NCBI RefSeq assembly: GCF_030324495.1
Contig: NZ_JACAGN010000020.1
Coordinates: forward strand, 1 to 43,942
Origin: Myroides sp. 1354
GTDB lineage: Bacteria > Bacteroidota > Bacteroidia > Flavobacteriales > Flavobacteriaceae
DNA length: 43,942 nucleotides
Direction of reading: 5' to 3'
The number at the start of each line of letters is the position of its first letter. Position 1 is the stretch's first letter. Both the position numbers and the translations under genes were made by a program. Shown piece by piece: positions 34,955 to 43,771 of the stretch. The notes below the pieces were generated by a model. That model searched no databases. It was not told where the DNA came from and was given only the letters and a program-made list of their open reading frames with translations.

Positions 34955-36865
34955 TTAGCGCTCATATTGACAACAACCGTGTAAACTGTTGTAGGTTTTG
35001 TCTGAAGCTTTGTCCAAAGCGGTGTCATGTCCAGCTGCGGCAATGACTTTGCTAATTTTCTTTTGATCCGTTTTTGCCGGATCGAAGTTGAGGTGTAGCA
35101 TCTTTGCGTTGACATCCCAATTGGCTGTAGTAACGCCGGGCACACTCTTAGCCGCTGTTTCGATGCGCTCTTTACACAATCCACAGTTTCCCTTCACAGG
35201 AAGCATGGCATGTCCTTGCTGCTTGTTTTTACCCAGTGGTTTAGCTGTGCTGGTAGAAGGTTGATCGTGTTTGGCGTGATTATCGTGATTCATTGGTTGG
35301 GTAGATTTTGCTAGATCTCTGCTGTACAAACAACAAGACGGTAATGCATCATAGGCTTTGTCTGCAGCCTTGTCTAGCTCCGTATCATGACCTGCCGCAG
35401 CAATGGCTTTACTCACTTGCTGTTGATTGGTTTTCGACTTATCGAAGTTGAGGTGTAGCATTTTGTCCTTCGGACTCCAAGTAGCACTGCTTACACCTGC
35501 TACGCTTTTCGCCGCTTTTTCAATACGCGCTTTACACATCTCACAATTCCCTGAAACAGTAAACATCACATGTCCTTCTTCTCCATGAGCAGTAGGTGTT
35601 GGCTTGTCGTTGTTCATCATGCTTGGCTTTCCTTCCAATTGTGCACTGGAATCCACTGTAAATACACCGCGAGTGACAATCTCTTCTCCATCTTCTAAGC
35701 CTGAGGTTACCACATAATTATCCCCTAAAGAAGGGCCCAAGACAATCTCTCTCATCTTAAAAGCAGGTGTACTAGTATTTGGTTGTTTGACGTAAATCAC
35801 AGAGCGTTTACCCGTCCATAAAACCGCTGATTTCGGAATGGTGATTTGTTGACCATGGCTTCCCTTAATAGGTGCTTGGATCGTTGCAGTGGCATACATT
35901 TCTGGTTTTAACGCCTGATCTCTATTATCTGCTTCCACGCGAATTTTTGCTGTGCGAGAGGTTGCATCAATAATGGGATTGATGAAAGATACTTTTCCCT
36001 GGTACACTTTTCCAGGAATACTTTGAAGCGTATAGCTCAACACATCCCCTTCTTTGATGAAAGGTAAATCGGCTTCATAGGCTTCAAAAACCGCCCATAG
36101 TTTATTCATATTTGAAATACTATACAATACAGAGCCTTGGTTGATGTAATCCCCTTGATTGACGTTTTTAGCCGTTACAATACCACTGGTATTCGCACTA
36201 ATACTTACATAAGGGGAAACCTTTCCCGTTGATAGAATCTTGTTGATTTGAGCCTCTGACATTTTCCACAATTTCAACTTCTCTTTCGCTGCATCAAGTA
36301 ACATCGGTTGAAAGTCCGTTAATTTCTTTGCTTCCAACAATTCTTGTTGGGCATTGAGGAGATCTGGAGAATAAATGGTGGCAATCAATTGTCCTTGTTT
36401 GACTGATTCCCCAGTGAAATTGATAAACAGCTTTTCAATACGGCCATTGACATGGGACGTTTGGGATTGTTGTAAGCGCTCATCCACTTGAATCGTTCCA
36501 TAGAGTTGGAGGTCTTTGATGGCTTCTTGACGACCGACCACTGTGGTTTGAATATTAGCCAAAGCCACGGCTTCTTTCGACATTTGAATGGCATCATCAT
36601 CAAGGGTATCATCCCCACCATCAGCTGATTTTAGTGGAATTAAATCCATCGCACACAAGGGACATTTTCCAGGTTTATCCATTCTAATTTGAGGGTGCAT
36701 CGAGCAGGTCCAAATGACTGCCGCTTCTTCAGTAGGCGCAGGCTCGCCATTGTGTTCGTGGGTGGCCGATCCTCCAAATACCAACCAGCCCAAAAGAAGT
36801 CCAACCAGTAAAATAGCTCCGTATTTTACTGCGTTATTTTTTACTATATCGTTTAATTTACTCAT
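34955..36865 (-). CDS. RND efflux adaptor (CusB type) with extra metal-binding domains
   Basis: This 636-residue periplasmic adaptor links the inner-membrane pump to the outer-membrane channel. One N-terminal membrane anchor lies at about 15-32, then a heavy-metal-binding domain at 51-78 (TCSMHPQ, then CPLCAMDL; Cys54, Cys68, Cys71), HlyD-type barrel-sandwich and beta-barrel domains (about 115-410) and two tandem HMA domains. HMA1 is at about 432-495 with GNC441-C444, HMA2 at about 552-615 with GNC561-C564. After each HMA comes a tail with LDKA-DK-Y and a CC pair (511-512 and 631-632). The repeat unit is exactly 120 residues. The ATG at 36865 gives a 10-base gap to the channel gene. Third and last pump gene of the operon; substrate is likely Cu(I) or Ag(I). 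Confidence 0.9.
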   Translation of the reverse strand: MSKLNDIVKNNAVKYGAILLVGLLLGWLVFGGSATHEHNGEPAPTEEAAVIWTCSMHPQIRMDKPGKCPLCAMDLIPLKSADGGDDTLDDDAIQMSKEAVALANIQTTVVGRQEAIKDLQLYGTIQVDERLQQSQTSHVNGRIEKLFINFTGESVKQGQLIATIYSPDLLNAQQELLEAKKLTDFQPMLLDAAKEKLKLWKMSEAQINKILSTGKVSPYVSISANTSGIVTAKNVNQGDYINQGSVLYSISNMNKLWAVFEAYEADLPFIKEGDVLSYTLQSIPGKVYQGKVSFINPIIDATSRTAKIRVEADNRDQALKPEMYATATIQAPIKGSHGQQITIPKSAVLWTGKRSVIYVKQPNTSTPAFKMREIVLGPSLGDNYVVTSGLEDGEEIVTRGVFTVDSSAQLEGKPSMMNNDKPTPTAHGEEGHVMFTVSGNCEMCKARIEKAAKSVAGVSSATWSPKDKMLHLNFDKSKTNQQQVSKAIAAAGHDTELDKAADKAYDALPSCCLYSRDLAKSTQPMNHDNHAKHDQPSTSTAKPLGKNKQQGHAMLPVKGNCGLCKERIETAAKSVPGVTTANWDVNAKMLHLNFDPAKTDQKKISKVIAAAGHDTALDKASDKTYNSLHGCCQYER

Positions 36866-36875
36866 GATTTCTGTC

Positions 36876-38330
36876 TTATAAATCGTTAGGTGTAGCTGTA
36901 ATATTTTCAATAGAAGCTACTAGTGTATTGTAATTGGCAATGGCTTCCGCCTTTTTAAGCTGATAGTCCAACAACTGACGCTGTACTTGGATAACATTCG
37001 TTAAATCGCTTTTACCCGTTACAAATTCCTTAACGATGAGGTTAAAGGTGGTTTCTGCCAACGTGGTTTGTTTTTCAAGTAATACAATGGTGCGTTCTGC
37101 ATCTTCCACTTGATTTTTAAAGCTGTAATACGAGGCAAGCAAGGTGTTATAGGTGTCTTTGTATTTTTCCTCACTGGATTTCCACCATTTTTTGCCTTCT
37201 TCTTGTTGGGCTTTGTATTTTTTTCTGAAGATAGGAAGGGAGAGCGTAACCATGGGCATAATCATATCTTTTCCATTCATATCCCCCATAGCAAGCATAG
37301 GGTCATTGGTTTTGCCAATAATCATATATTGTACGCCGAGTCCTATCATGGGGTAACTCATTTTTTTGTCCATTTCCGATTTAGCGCGATACGCTAATCC
37401 TTCCTCTGTCAGCATGGCTAACATAGGATTATTAGCTTCAATCATTGTTTGTGCCTCCTCATCCGTTAAGAAAAAAGGCACTTTCTCAATCACTTGGGGT
37501 ACTGTTACAGCCGTTTGAACCTCTTGGTCGAGTAAGGCATTAAATTTGACTTTCTCTGCCTTAATTTGAGCTTGTAAGCTTTCGATGGTGTTTTCAATTT
37601 CGATGGTTTCCAAGCGAATGCGCAATACATCAGACATACCTGAACCACTTCCGCCACTTCCCATGCCACTCATGGCATTACTGCTGGATGGAGTAGAGGT
37701 AGGTGTATTCGCATTTGCTGTTGCGGCACCGCCCATACTCATGCCTCCCATGCTACCGCTACTTGTACTCGTGGGAGCGGTTGGTGTATTGGTGATTATG
37801 CTGTTGGAAGCTGTTGCGCCAGAAGGAGCTGAAAATTTCTTGATGGCTAATTGTTCCAGTTGTTCTAAAAGCGCTTTATTCTGTTGGGCATTGTTTACCT
37901 GTAGTTGTAATTTTTGTAGTACATACCATTGGGTATGCACTTGTAAAATGACCATTTCTCTTGCTTCTCTATATTGTTGCATTTGCATACTCGCCATGTG
38001 ATTGGCTTCTTTTTTGGCGGATTTCTTTGTGCCAAACCAAGGAAGCATTTGCATAAGGGTAAGATCACCAATTTGTCTTCCTCCAACAATATCCATGGGT
38101 TTGGTATAGAAACCCATCGATAATTCAGGGTCTTCAAAAGCACCTGCTTGTGGTATTTTATCAAGAAAAGCCTCATAGGCTAAACGCTGTGATTTTAATC
38201 CAGGGTTTTGTTCTAAAGCCAATTGTGTATAATAGGCAAGTGAATCTACTTGCTTTTCTTGTGCCCACATCGTTGTTACAGTGGTGAATAACCCTGCAAG
38301 AACGAAAAGTATAGCATATCTCTTATTCAT
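36876..38330 (-). CDS. Outer-membrane efflux channel (CusC/TolC type)
   Basis: This 484-residue protein has a signal peptide (about 1-23, ending MWAQ) and two TolC-type helical repeats (QQNKALLEQLEQLAIKKF; the late VIQVQRQLLDYQL). An insert at about 167-233 is rich in Gly, Ser, Thr and Met (SGSMGGMSMGG, NAMSGMGSGGSGSGM), unlike the family norm. Its start codon overlaps the last 8 bases of the pump gene, so translation is coupled. It exports metal across the outer membrane with the flanking pump genes. Confidence 0.88.
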   Translation of the reverse strand: MNKRYAILFVLAGLFTTVTTMWAQEKQVDSLAYYTQLALEQNPGLKSQRLAYEAFLDKIPQAGAFEDPELSMGFYTKPMDIVGGRQIGDLTLMQMLPWFGTKKSAKKEANHMASMQMQQYREAREMVILQVHTQWYVLQKLQLQVNNAQQNKALLEQLEQLAIKKFSAPSGATASNSIITNTPTAPTSTSSGSMGGMSMGGAATANANTPTSTPSSSNAMSGMGSGGSGSGMSDVLRIRLETIEIENTIESLQAQIKAEKVKFNALLDQEVQTAVTVPQVIEKVPFFLTDEEAQTMIEANNPMLAMLTEEGLAYRAKSEMDKKMSYPMIGLGVQYMIIGKTNDPMLAMGDMNGKDMIMPMVTLSLPIFRKKYKAQQEEGKKWWKSSEEKYKDTYNTLLASYYSFKNQVEDAERTIVLLEKQTTLAETTFNLIVKEFVTGKSDLTNVIQVQRQLLDYQLKKAEAIANYNTLVASIENITATPNDL

Positions 38331-41300
38331 TTTCAATGGATTTTTCGTTTGACTTCTGTTCTTTTTTAATGGCCCATTCTCTCCACCAGCATTGGAATAC
38401 TGGGACGACAAACATCGTCATCGATTGGATGAGCATTCCTCCAAAAGTGGGAATCGCCATGGGAATCATAATTTCCGCTCCTTTACCAGTAGAAGTCATG
38501 ACGGGTAGTAAGGCGATTAAAGCCGTTGCTGTAGTCATAGCTGCTGGTCGAACACGTTTGAGTCCAGCGTAAACAACCGCTTCTCGGATATCGTGTTTGG
38601 TTTTAGGATCTCTCGCTTCAAAGGTATCGTGTATATACGTCCCCATTAATACCCCATCATTGGTTGCTAGACCGAAGAGGGCGATAAAACCAACCCAAAC
38701 GGCAATACTCAGATTGATGCTGTGCATTTGGAATAAATCGCGCATATTCATATCACCAATGGAGAAATTCATAAACCACGGTTGACCATACAACCACAAC
38801 AAGATGAACCCACCTGCAAAAGCTACAAATACACCAGAGAAGTGAATCAACGATGCCGTGATAGTTTTAAACTGAAAGTATAAAATCAATAAAATCGCCA
38901 ATAAACTCATCGGAACCACAAAGAGCAAGCGCTGTGCGGCACGTTCTTGTTGTTCGTAATTCCCTGCGAAAGTATAGGTTACTCCTTTGGGTAAGGTCAA
39001 TTCACCCGATTCGAGTTTCGTTTTTAAGATTTGATCTGCTTCTCGAACTACATCTACTTCGGCTTTTCCGCTGATTTTGTCGAAAATAACATAGCCTAGT
39101 AAGAAGGTGTTCTCACTTTGAATCATTTGTGAACCTTTGGCATAGGTAATGTCCGCTACATCGCTAAGTGGAATTTGTACTCCTGTAGCAGTTGGAATTA
39201 ACAACTTGCCTAAAGCATCGGGATTATCTCGTAATTCTCTCGGATAACGCAAGCGTACAGGGAAGCGTTCACGGCCTTCAACCGTGGTCGTCAATTGCAT
39301 TCCTCCAACAGCAGCGCCTAATACCTCTTGTAAATCAGCAACCGTAATGCCATAGCGTGCCATATTGTTTCGATTCAGGTGAATCTCTACATAGGGTGCT
39401 CCAACCGCGCGATCGTAGAAAACGGTAGACGACATAATAGAGGGAATATCTTTTAAGGCTGTCTCTAAGGCTTTTCCTCCTTCTTCAATCGATTCTAAAT
39501 CCGGACCTGAAACTTTTAATCCCATAGGAGCACGCATTCCCGTTGACAACATGACCAAACGAGCTTCAATTGGTTGTAACTTGGGAGCTGAGGTTAATCC
39601 AGGTATATGAGAGACGTTGACAATTTGTTGCCAAATATCAGCTGCATTTTTAATTTCTGGACGCCATTGTCTAAAGAATTTCCCTTTTTTATCGGGAATT
39701 AAACTGTCTCTTGGAATCTGACGATAGCCATTGGCTACATTATATGTTGCACCATTGACTAATTCAAAATCCCCGTTTTTAGCTACTTTAAATCGCTCTC
39801 GATGTCCATCTTCATCTAAGAAGTATTCGGGCTTATAATTAATCGTATTTTCAAACATCTGCGTAGGAGCAGGGTCAAGGGCAGAATTGACACGTCCCCA
39901 TTTTCCAATAGTAAGCTCTACTTCCGGAATATTTTGAATGCGTTTATCTAAGGTTTGAATATAGGTGAGGTTTTGTTCAATTCCCGTATGAGGCATACTT
40001 GTTGGCATCAACAAGAAAGAACCTTCGTTTAAACTCGGCATAAATTCTTCACCTATACCAGGAAATGCTTGGGATGATTTTTGCCAAAAGGCAGTTTCTC
40101 TAAAGGATTTCCAACCGACTGTTTCAAATCCTTTGGCAACAAATCCAAACGAAGTGTTGAAGCCCAACCAAACAAGCATACCGAAAACAACCGTAACAAT
40201 GGGAATGGTCATAAATTTCCAGCGATTAGCGAGTGCCCAACGCAAGATTTGTTCGTAGTAAATGACCAATAACCATAGTACCCCCAAGATTACGCCAATG
40301 GCTAAGATTACGAATACAAAGTTTAATCCTATACTAGCTTGTGTACCTAAAGGCAGCCATTCAATGGCAAGGTAATATACGGCAATACACAAGGTAATCC
40401 CCACATTGATGTAGTTGGCGGTTTTTTCATTGCGCCATTTCGGGGTATAAAGATTATTAATTCCAACCAAAGTTAAGGCAAGCGCTGTGAAAACTCCCGT
40501 GTAAATCCACAAGGCAATTCCCAAAATGCACAGCACATAGTTGGCTATTTTACGCACTTTTGCTTTGTCTATTTTAATTGAATAGATGTAATAGGCTAAG
40601 GTTGGAAGGATGATAATCCCCAACAAAAAAGCAGAAACTAGAGCAAAGGTTTTGGTGTAGGCTAAGGGTTTAAAAAGTTTCCCTTCTTGAGCTTCCATGG
40701 CAAAAACAGGTAAGAAACTGATAATAGTCGTTAGCATAGCAGTTGACAAAGCACCAGAAACTTCAGAAACTGCCTTAACGATGAGGTTGACAAAGGCCTG
40801 ACCTCTGCTTTCTACTCCGCGTTCCCGTTCTTCTTCCATATGTCGGATAATGCTTTCTACAAAGACGACTCCAACATCCACCATAACGCCGATGGCAATG
40901 GCAATTCCCGACAAGGCTACAATATTAGCTTCAATCCCCATGTATTTCATGATAATGAAGGTCGCTAATACCCCAATCGGTAAAATACTCGAAATAATAA
41001 CCGAAGCCCTAAGGTTGATAACGAGTACAATAACGACAATAATACAGATTAATATTTCATGAGCAAGAGCGGTTTCTAGTGTGCCGATGGTTTCTTTAAT
41101 TAAACCTGAACGGTCGTAAAAAGGAACGACAGTTACTTTGGAAATTGTACCATCTGCCAATGTTTTTTGAGGAAGACCAGCTTCCATTTCTTTTATTTTT
41201 CCTTTTACGTTGTCAATGACTTCCATGGGATTGGCTCCATAGCGAGCAACAACAACGCCACCAACGGCTTCAATTCCTTCTTTGTCCAAACCACCTCTAC

Positions 41301-42168
41301 GCGTAGCAGGGCCTAAGTTGACAAAAGCAACGTCTTTTATTTTGACAGGAACATTGTTTCGAACGGTTATAACGGCATCTTCTAAGTCTTGAATACTCTT
41401 GATATAACCCAAACCGCGAACAAGGTATTCCGCCTTGTTGATTTCAATGGTTTCAGCACCAATATCCAGATTGCTTTTTTGAATGGCACTCATAATATCC
41501 ATGATGGAAACGTTATACGCACGCATGGCATCCGGTTTGACTTCTACTTGGTATTCTTTGACATACCCCCCAATAGAAGCTACTTCTGATACGCCTTCTG
41601 CTGCTGCTAAGCTGTATTTGGCGTAAAAATCTTGGATGGTGCGCAATTCATCTGGATCCCAGCCTCCTGTGGGTTCACCTGTTTGAGGATTTCTACCTTC
41701 TAAAGTGTACCAGAAGACCTGACCTAAAGCTGTTGCATCAGGACCTAAAGTAGGGATAGCACCTTCGGGTAACGTTCCTGCAGGTAAGGAGTTTAATTTT
41801 TCTAAAATACGCGATCTACTCCAGTAGAATTCCACGTCTTCTTCGAAAATAATGTAAATGAAGGACATACCGAACATCGAACTACTTCGAATGGTTTTTA
41901 CCCCAGGAACCCCTAGTAGAGAGGTGGTTAAGGGATACGTAATCTGTTCTTGTATGTCTTTGGGTGAACGCCCCATCCATTCTGTCGCGACAATTTGTTG
42001 GTTTTCACCAATATCGGGAATGGCATCTACGGGAACGGGATCACTTGGCAATAGATTTTGATGCCAATTAAATGGGGCTGTGATTAATCCCCATACGATA
42101 ACGATAATTAAGATTAACATCGTAATTAATCGATTATGTAAGAAATACTTAATGATTTTATTAAGCAT
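38323..42168 (-). CDS. Heavy-metal RND pump (CusA/CzcA type)
   Basis: This 1281-residue inner-membrane pump has the RND pattern: segment 1 at about 10-30, periplasmic domains, and segment 4 with GVMVDVGVVFVESI (about residue 430), the proton-relay region. In the second half GLATNDGVLMGTYIHDTF matches the HME subfamily. At 1281 residues it is longer than E. coli CusA (1047). The surplus includes a region at about 520-690 with extra hydrophobic segments between segment 6 and the second half, seen in other Bacteroidota pumps. Met-rich pieces (LLMPTSMPHTG) favour Cu/Ag over Zn/Co, but this is not proof. Confidence 0.92.
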   Translation of the reverse strand: MLNKIIKYFLHNRLITMLILIIVIVWGLITAPFNWHQNLLPSDPVPVDAIPDIGENQQIVATEWMGRSPKDIQEQITYPLTTSLLGVPGVKTIRSSSMFGMSFIYIIFEEDVEFYWSRSRILEKLNSLPAGTLPEGAIPTLGPDATALGQVFWYTLEGRNPQTGEPTGGWDPDELRTIQDFYAKYSLAAAEGVSEVASIGGYVKEYQVEVKPDAMRAYNVSIMDIMSAIQKSNLDIGAETIEINKAEYLVRGLGYIKSIQDLEDAVITVRNNVPVKIKDVAFVNLGPATRRGGLDKEGIEAVGGVVVARYGANPMEVIDNVKGKIKEMEAGLPQKTLADGTISKVTVVPFYDRSGLIKETIGTLETALAHEILICIIVVIVLVINLRASVIISSILPIGVLATFIIMKYMGIEANIVALSGIAIAIGVMVDVGVVFVESIIRHMEEERERGVESRGQAFVNLIVKAVSEVSGALSTAMLTTIISFLPVFAMEAQEGKLFKPLAYTKTFALVSAFLLGIIILPTLAYYIYSIKIDKAKVRKIANYVLCILGIALWIYTGVFTALALTLVGINNLYTPKWRNEKTANYINVGITLCIAVYYLAIEWLPLGTQASIGLNFVFVILAIGVILGVLWLLVIYYEQILRWALANRWKFMTIPIVTVVFGMLVWLGFNTSFGFVAKGFETVGWKSFRETAFWQKSSQAFPGIGEEFMPSLNEGSFLLMPTSMPHTGIEQNLTYIQTLDKRIQNIPEVELTIGKWGRVNSALDPAPTQMFENTINYKPEYFLDEDGHRERFKVAKNGDFELVNGATYNVANGYRQIPRDSLIPDKKGKFFRQWRPEIKNAADIWQQIVNVSHIPGLTSAPKLQPIEARLVMLSTGMRAPMGLKVSGPDLESIEEGGKALETALKDIPSIMSSTVFYDRAVGAPYVEIHLNRNNMARYGITVADLQEVLGAAVGGMQLTTTVEGRERFPVRLRYPRELRDNPDALGKLLIPTATGVQIPLSDVADITYAKGSQMIQSENTFLLGYVIFDKISGKAEVDVVREADQILKTKLESGELTLPKGVTYTFAGNYEQQERAAQRLLFVVPMSLLAILLILYFQFKTITASLIHFSGVFVAFAGGFILLWLYGQPWFMNFSIGDMNMRDLFQMHSINLSIAVWVGFIALFGLATNDGVLMGTYIHDTFEARDPKTKHDIREAVVYAGLKRVRPAAMTTATALIALLPVMTSTGKGAEIMIPMAIPTFGGMLIQSMTMFVVPVFQCWWREWAIKKEQKSNEKSIENE

Positions 42169-42439
42169 ATGGATGTCTTTAAAGTGTTAATAATACGCTA
42201 TAGGAAACACCGAGAATATCGCACCATAGGGAAGACCTTAGGCGATTTTAGCAATCTTTTTAGTTAAAGATACTAAAAAAGTAAGTACAAATGATTGAAT
42301 ATAAATCAGTTGTATGCTCCGTTTTTAGTGAAAACTAAACAGAATCAGTGTTTCGAAAAAGGGATGAAATAATCTGAGTTAGCGTGGAAAAGGGAAAAGA
42401 GTTCCCATGGAAATTGACACTAACAGAGATATAGCAGTA
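42169..42439. other. Gap between the Met/Cys-rich gene and the pump gene
   Basis: 271 bases without a credible gene or clear promoter or terminator. It may carry a promoter for the pump genes, or be part of the transcript. Confidence 0.4.
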
Positions 42440-42868
42440 TCATATACGATAAATACAAATGTAGGAAAGCCGGTCGACGGAATTAAATTTAAAACCATCA
42501 CCAGTAAAAGGGATAGAATAAGAAGCAGTAAAATCTACAGATTGAAGATCGGTCAAGTAGTTGGAATTAAACCATTTTACTTGAATTGCTGCTCTTTTTT
42601 CTTTGGTTTTTGGTGTTGCTTCAGTTTGCTCAATTTGCAAATCAGATTGAACCGTGTGAATACGAGCCATTGGCGAACAACAGATCATATCGGCCATATT
42701 GGTATGACTGTCCATACCTTCTGCAGCACAACAAGGCATCACATCTTCTTCCATCTCCATACAACCAGCCATAACTGTACTCATGTCGTTGCAATTCCAA
42801 CTAATGATTGGATTGGCCGTAACAAGTACAGATAAAGAAAGTAATATTATGGATAAAAATTTCTTCAT
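42440..42868 (-). CDS. Met/Cys-rich secreted protein at the head of the Cus operon
   Basis: This 142-residue protein has a signal peptide (MKKFLSIILLSLSVLVTA). In residues 24-67 there are six Cys (26, 36, 46, 47, 63, 64) and nine Met, in patterns such as AGCMEMEEDVMPCC and DMICCSPM. Such content suits soft-metal binding in the periplasm. I do not recognise a named family; the position directly before the CusA-type gene points to metal delivery or sensing. An open frame on the opposite strand over nearly the same bases (42407-42835) is rejected. Confidence 0.75.
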   Translation of the reverse strand: MKKFLSIILLSLSVLVTANPIISWNCNDMSTVMAGCMEMEEDVMPCCAAEGMDSHTNMADMICCSPMARIHTVQSDLQIEQTEATPKTKEKRAAIQVKWFNSNYLTDLQSVDFTASYSIPFTGDGFKFNSVDRLSYICIYRI

Positions 42869-42909
42869 TAATTGGAATGAATGATTAAAAGTAGTGATAC
42901 ACCTAGTAG

Positions 42910-42917
42910 CAAAGATA
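42910..42917 (-). promoter_or_regulatory. Candidate -7 box for the Met/Cys-rich gene
   Basis: TATCTTTG on the minus strand, 41 bases before the ATG, fits TAnnTTTG. The -33 box is unclear. Confidence 0.45.
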
Positions 42918-43019
42918 TCATTTTTTTGTCTAATAGAAATAATAAGTGGTTTACTTTCTTTTGATTAGGTTTTTTTTTATTTATTCAGTTAATTCGTTTT
43001 GTTTTTTAATTCAATAAAA

Positions 43020-43730
43020 ATGAAAGAAAATATTTATAGTGAAGTTTACATACAAGGACTTTTTAATCGAATGAGTAGTTCATATGAACGAGTGAATTAT
43101 TTATCGTCCTTTGGATTTTCTTTGCGTTGGAGGAAGCAGTTTTTAAAACCCATGAAGCTAACAACTGAAAACGCTCAGCTTATTGATTTAATGACAGGAA
43201 TGGGAGAAACATGGGGAGCGATTCACCAAGCTTTTCCTAAAGCTAAACTTACTGCATTAGATTTTTCAGAAGGAATGTTACAGTATGCGCAAACTAAAAA
43301 TAAAAAGAAATTTAATGCACAAGTAGAAGTGACGCTGCAAAATGTATTAAGTAACGATTTACCTTCTGATTTTTATGATGGAGTAACTTGTGCCTTTGGA
43401 TTGAAAACGCTAAATGAAGAACAAATTCAAATTTTAGCTCAACAAGTAAAGAGAATTTTGAAACCCGGAGGTCAATTTTCTTTTATAGAAGTTTCTGAAC
43501 CGAATAATGTTATTTTGAAATTTTTATATTCTTTTTATTTGAGTAAGATTATTCCTTTACTGGGAAAAATGTTATTTGGAGGTGTAAGAGAATACAAAAT
43601 GCTTTGGGAATATACCAATCGATTTAAAAACGCAAAACAAGTCGAGGCTACTTTTCAAGCCGTCGGATTAAAAACAACATATCAATCCTATTTTTTTGGC
43701 TGTGCCACAGGCGTGTATGGGGAAAAGTAA
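43020..43730 (+). CDS. UbiE/MenG-like class I methyltransferase
   Basis: This 236-residue protein resembles quinone C-methyltransferases: YIQGLFNRMSSSYERVNYL near the start, motif I region LIDLMTGMGETWG (54-66), then LTALDFSEGMLQYA. Motif I is weaker than the usual D-x-x-x-G-T-G-D. It may be the menaquinone enzyme or a paralogue with another substrate. The ATG at 43020 is preferred to a TTG at 42999. Confidence 0.75.
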   Translation: MKENIYSEVYIQGLFNRMSSSYERVNYLSSFGFSLRWRKQFLKPMKLTTENAQLIDLMTGMGETWGAIHQAFPKAKLTALDFSEGMLQYAQTKNKKKFNAQVEVTLQNVLSNDLPSDFYDGVTCAFGLKTLNEEQIQILAQQVKRILKPGGQFSFIEVSEPNNVILKFLYSFYLSKIIPLLGKMLFGGVREYKMLWEYTNRFKNAKQVEATFQAVGLKTTYQSYFFGCATGVYGEK

Positions 43731-43771
43731 ATTAGTTAGGTTATCAGTTATCAGATAACGGTTTACTTTTT

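Noticed and set aside
42407..42835. 142-codon open frame on the plus strand over the Met/Cys-rich gene
   Set aside because: The opposite strand has a signal peptide, an ordered Cys/Met pattern and operon position; this one has none of these and reads as a shadow.
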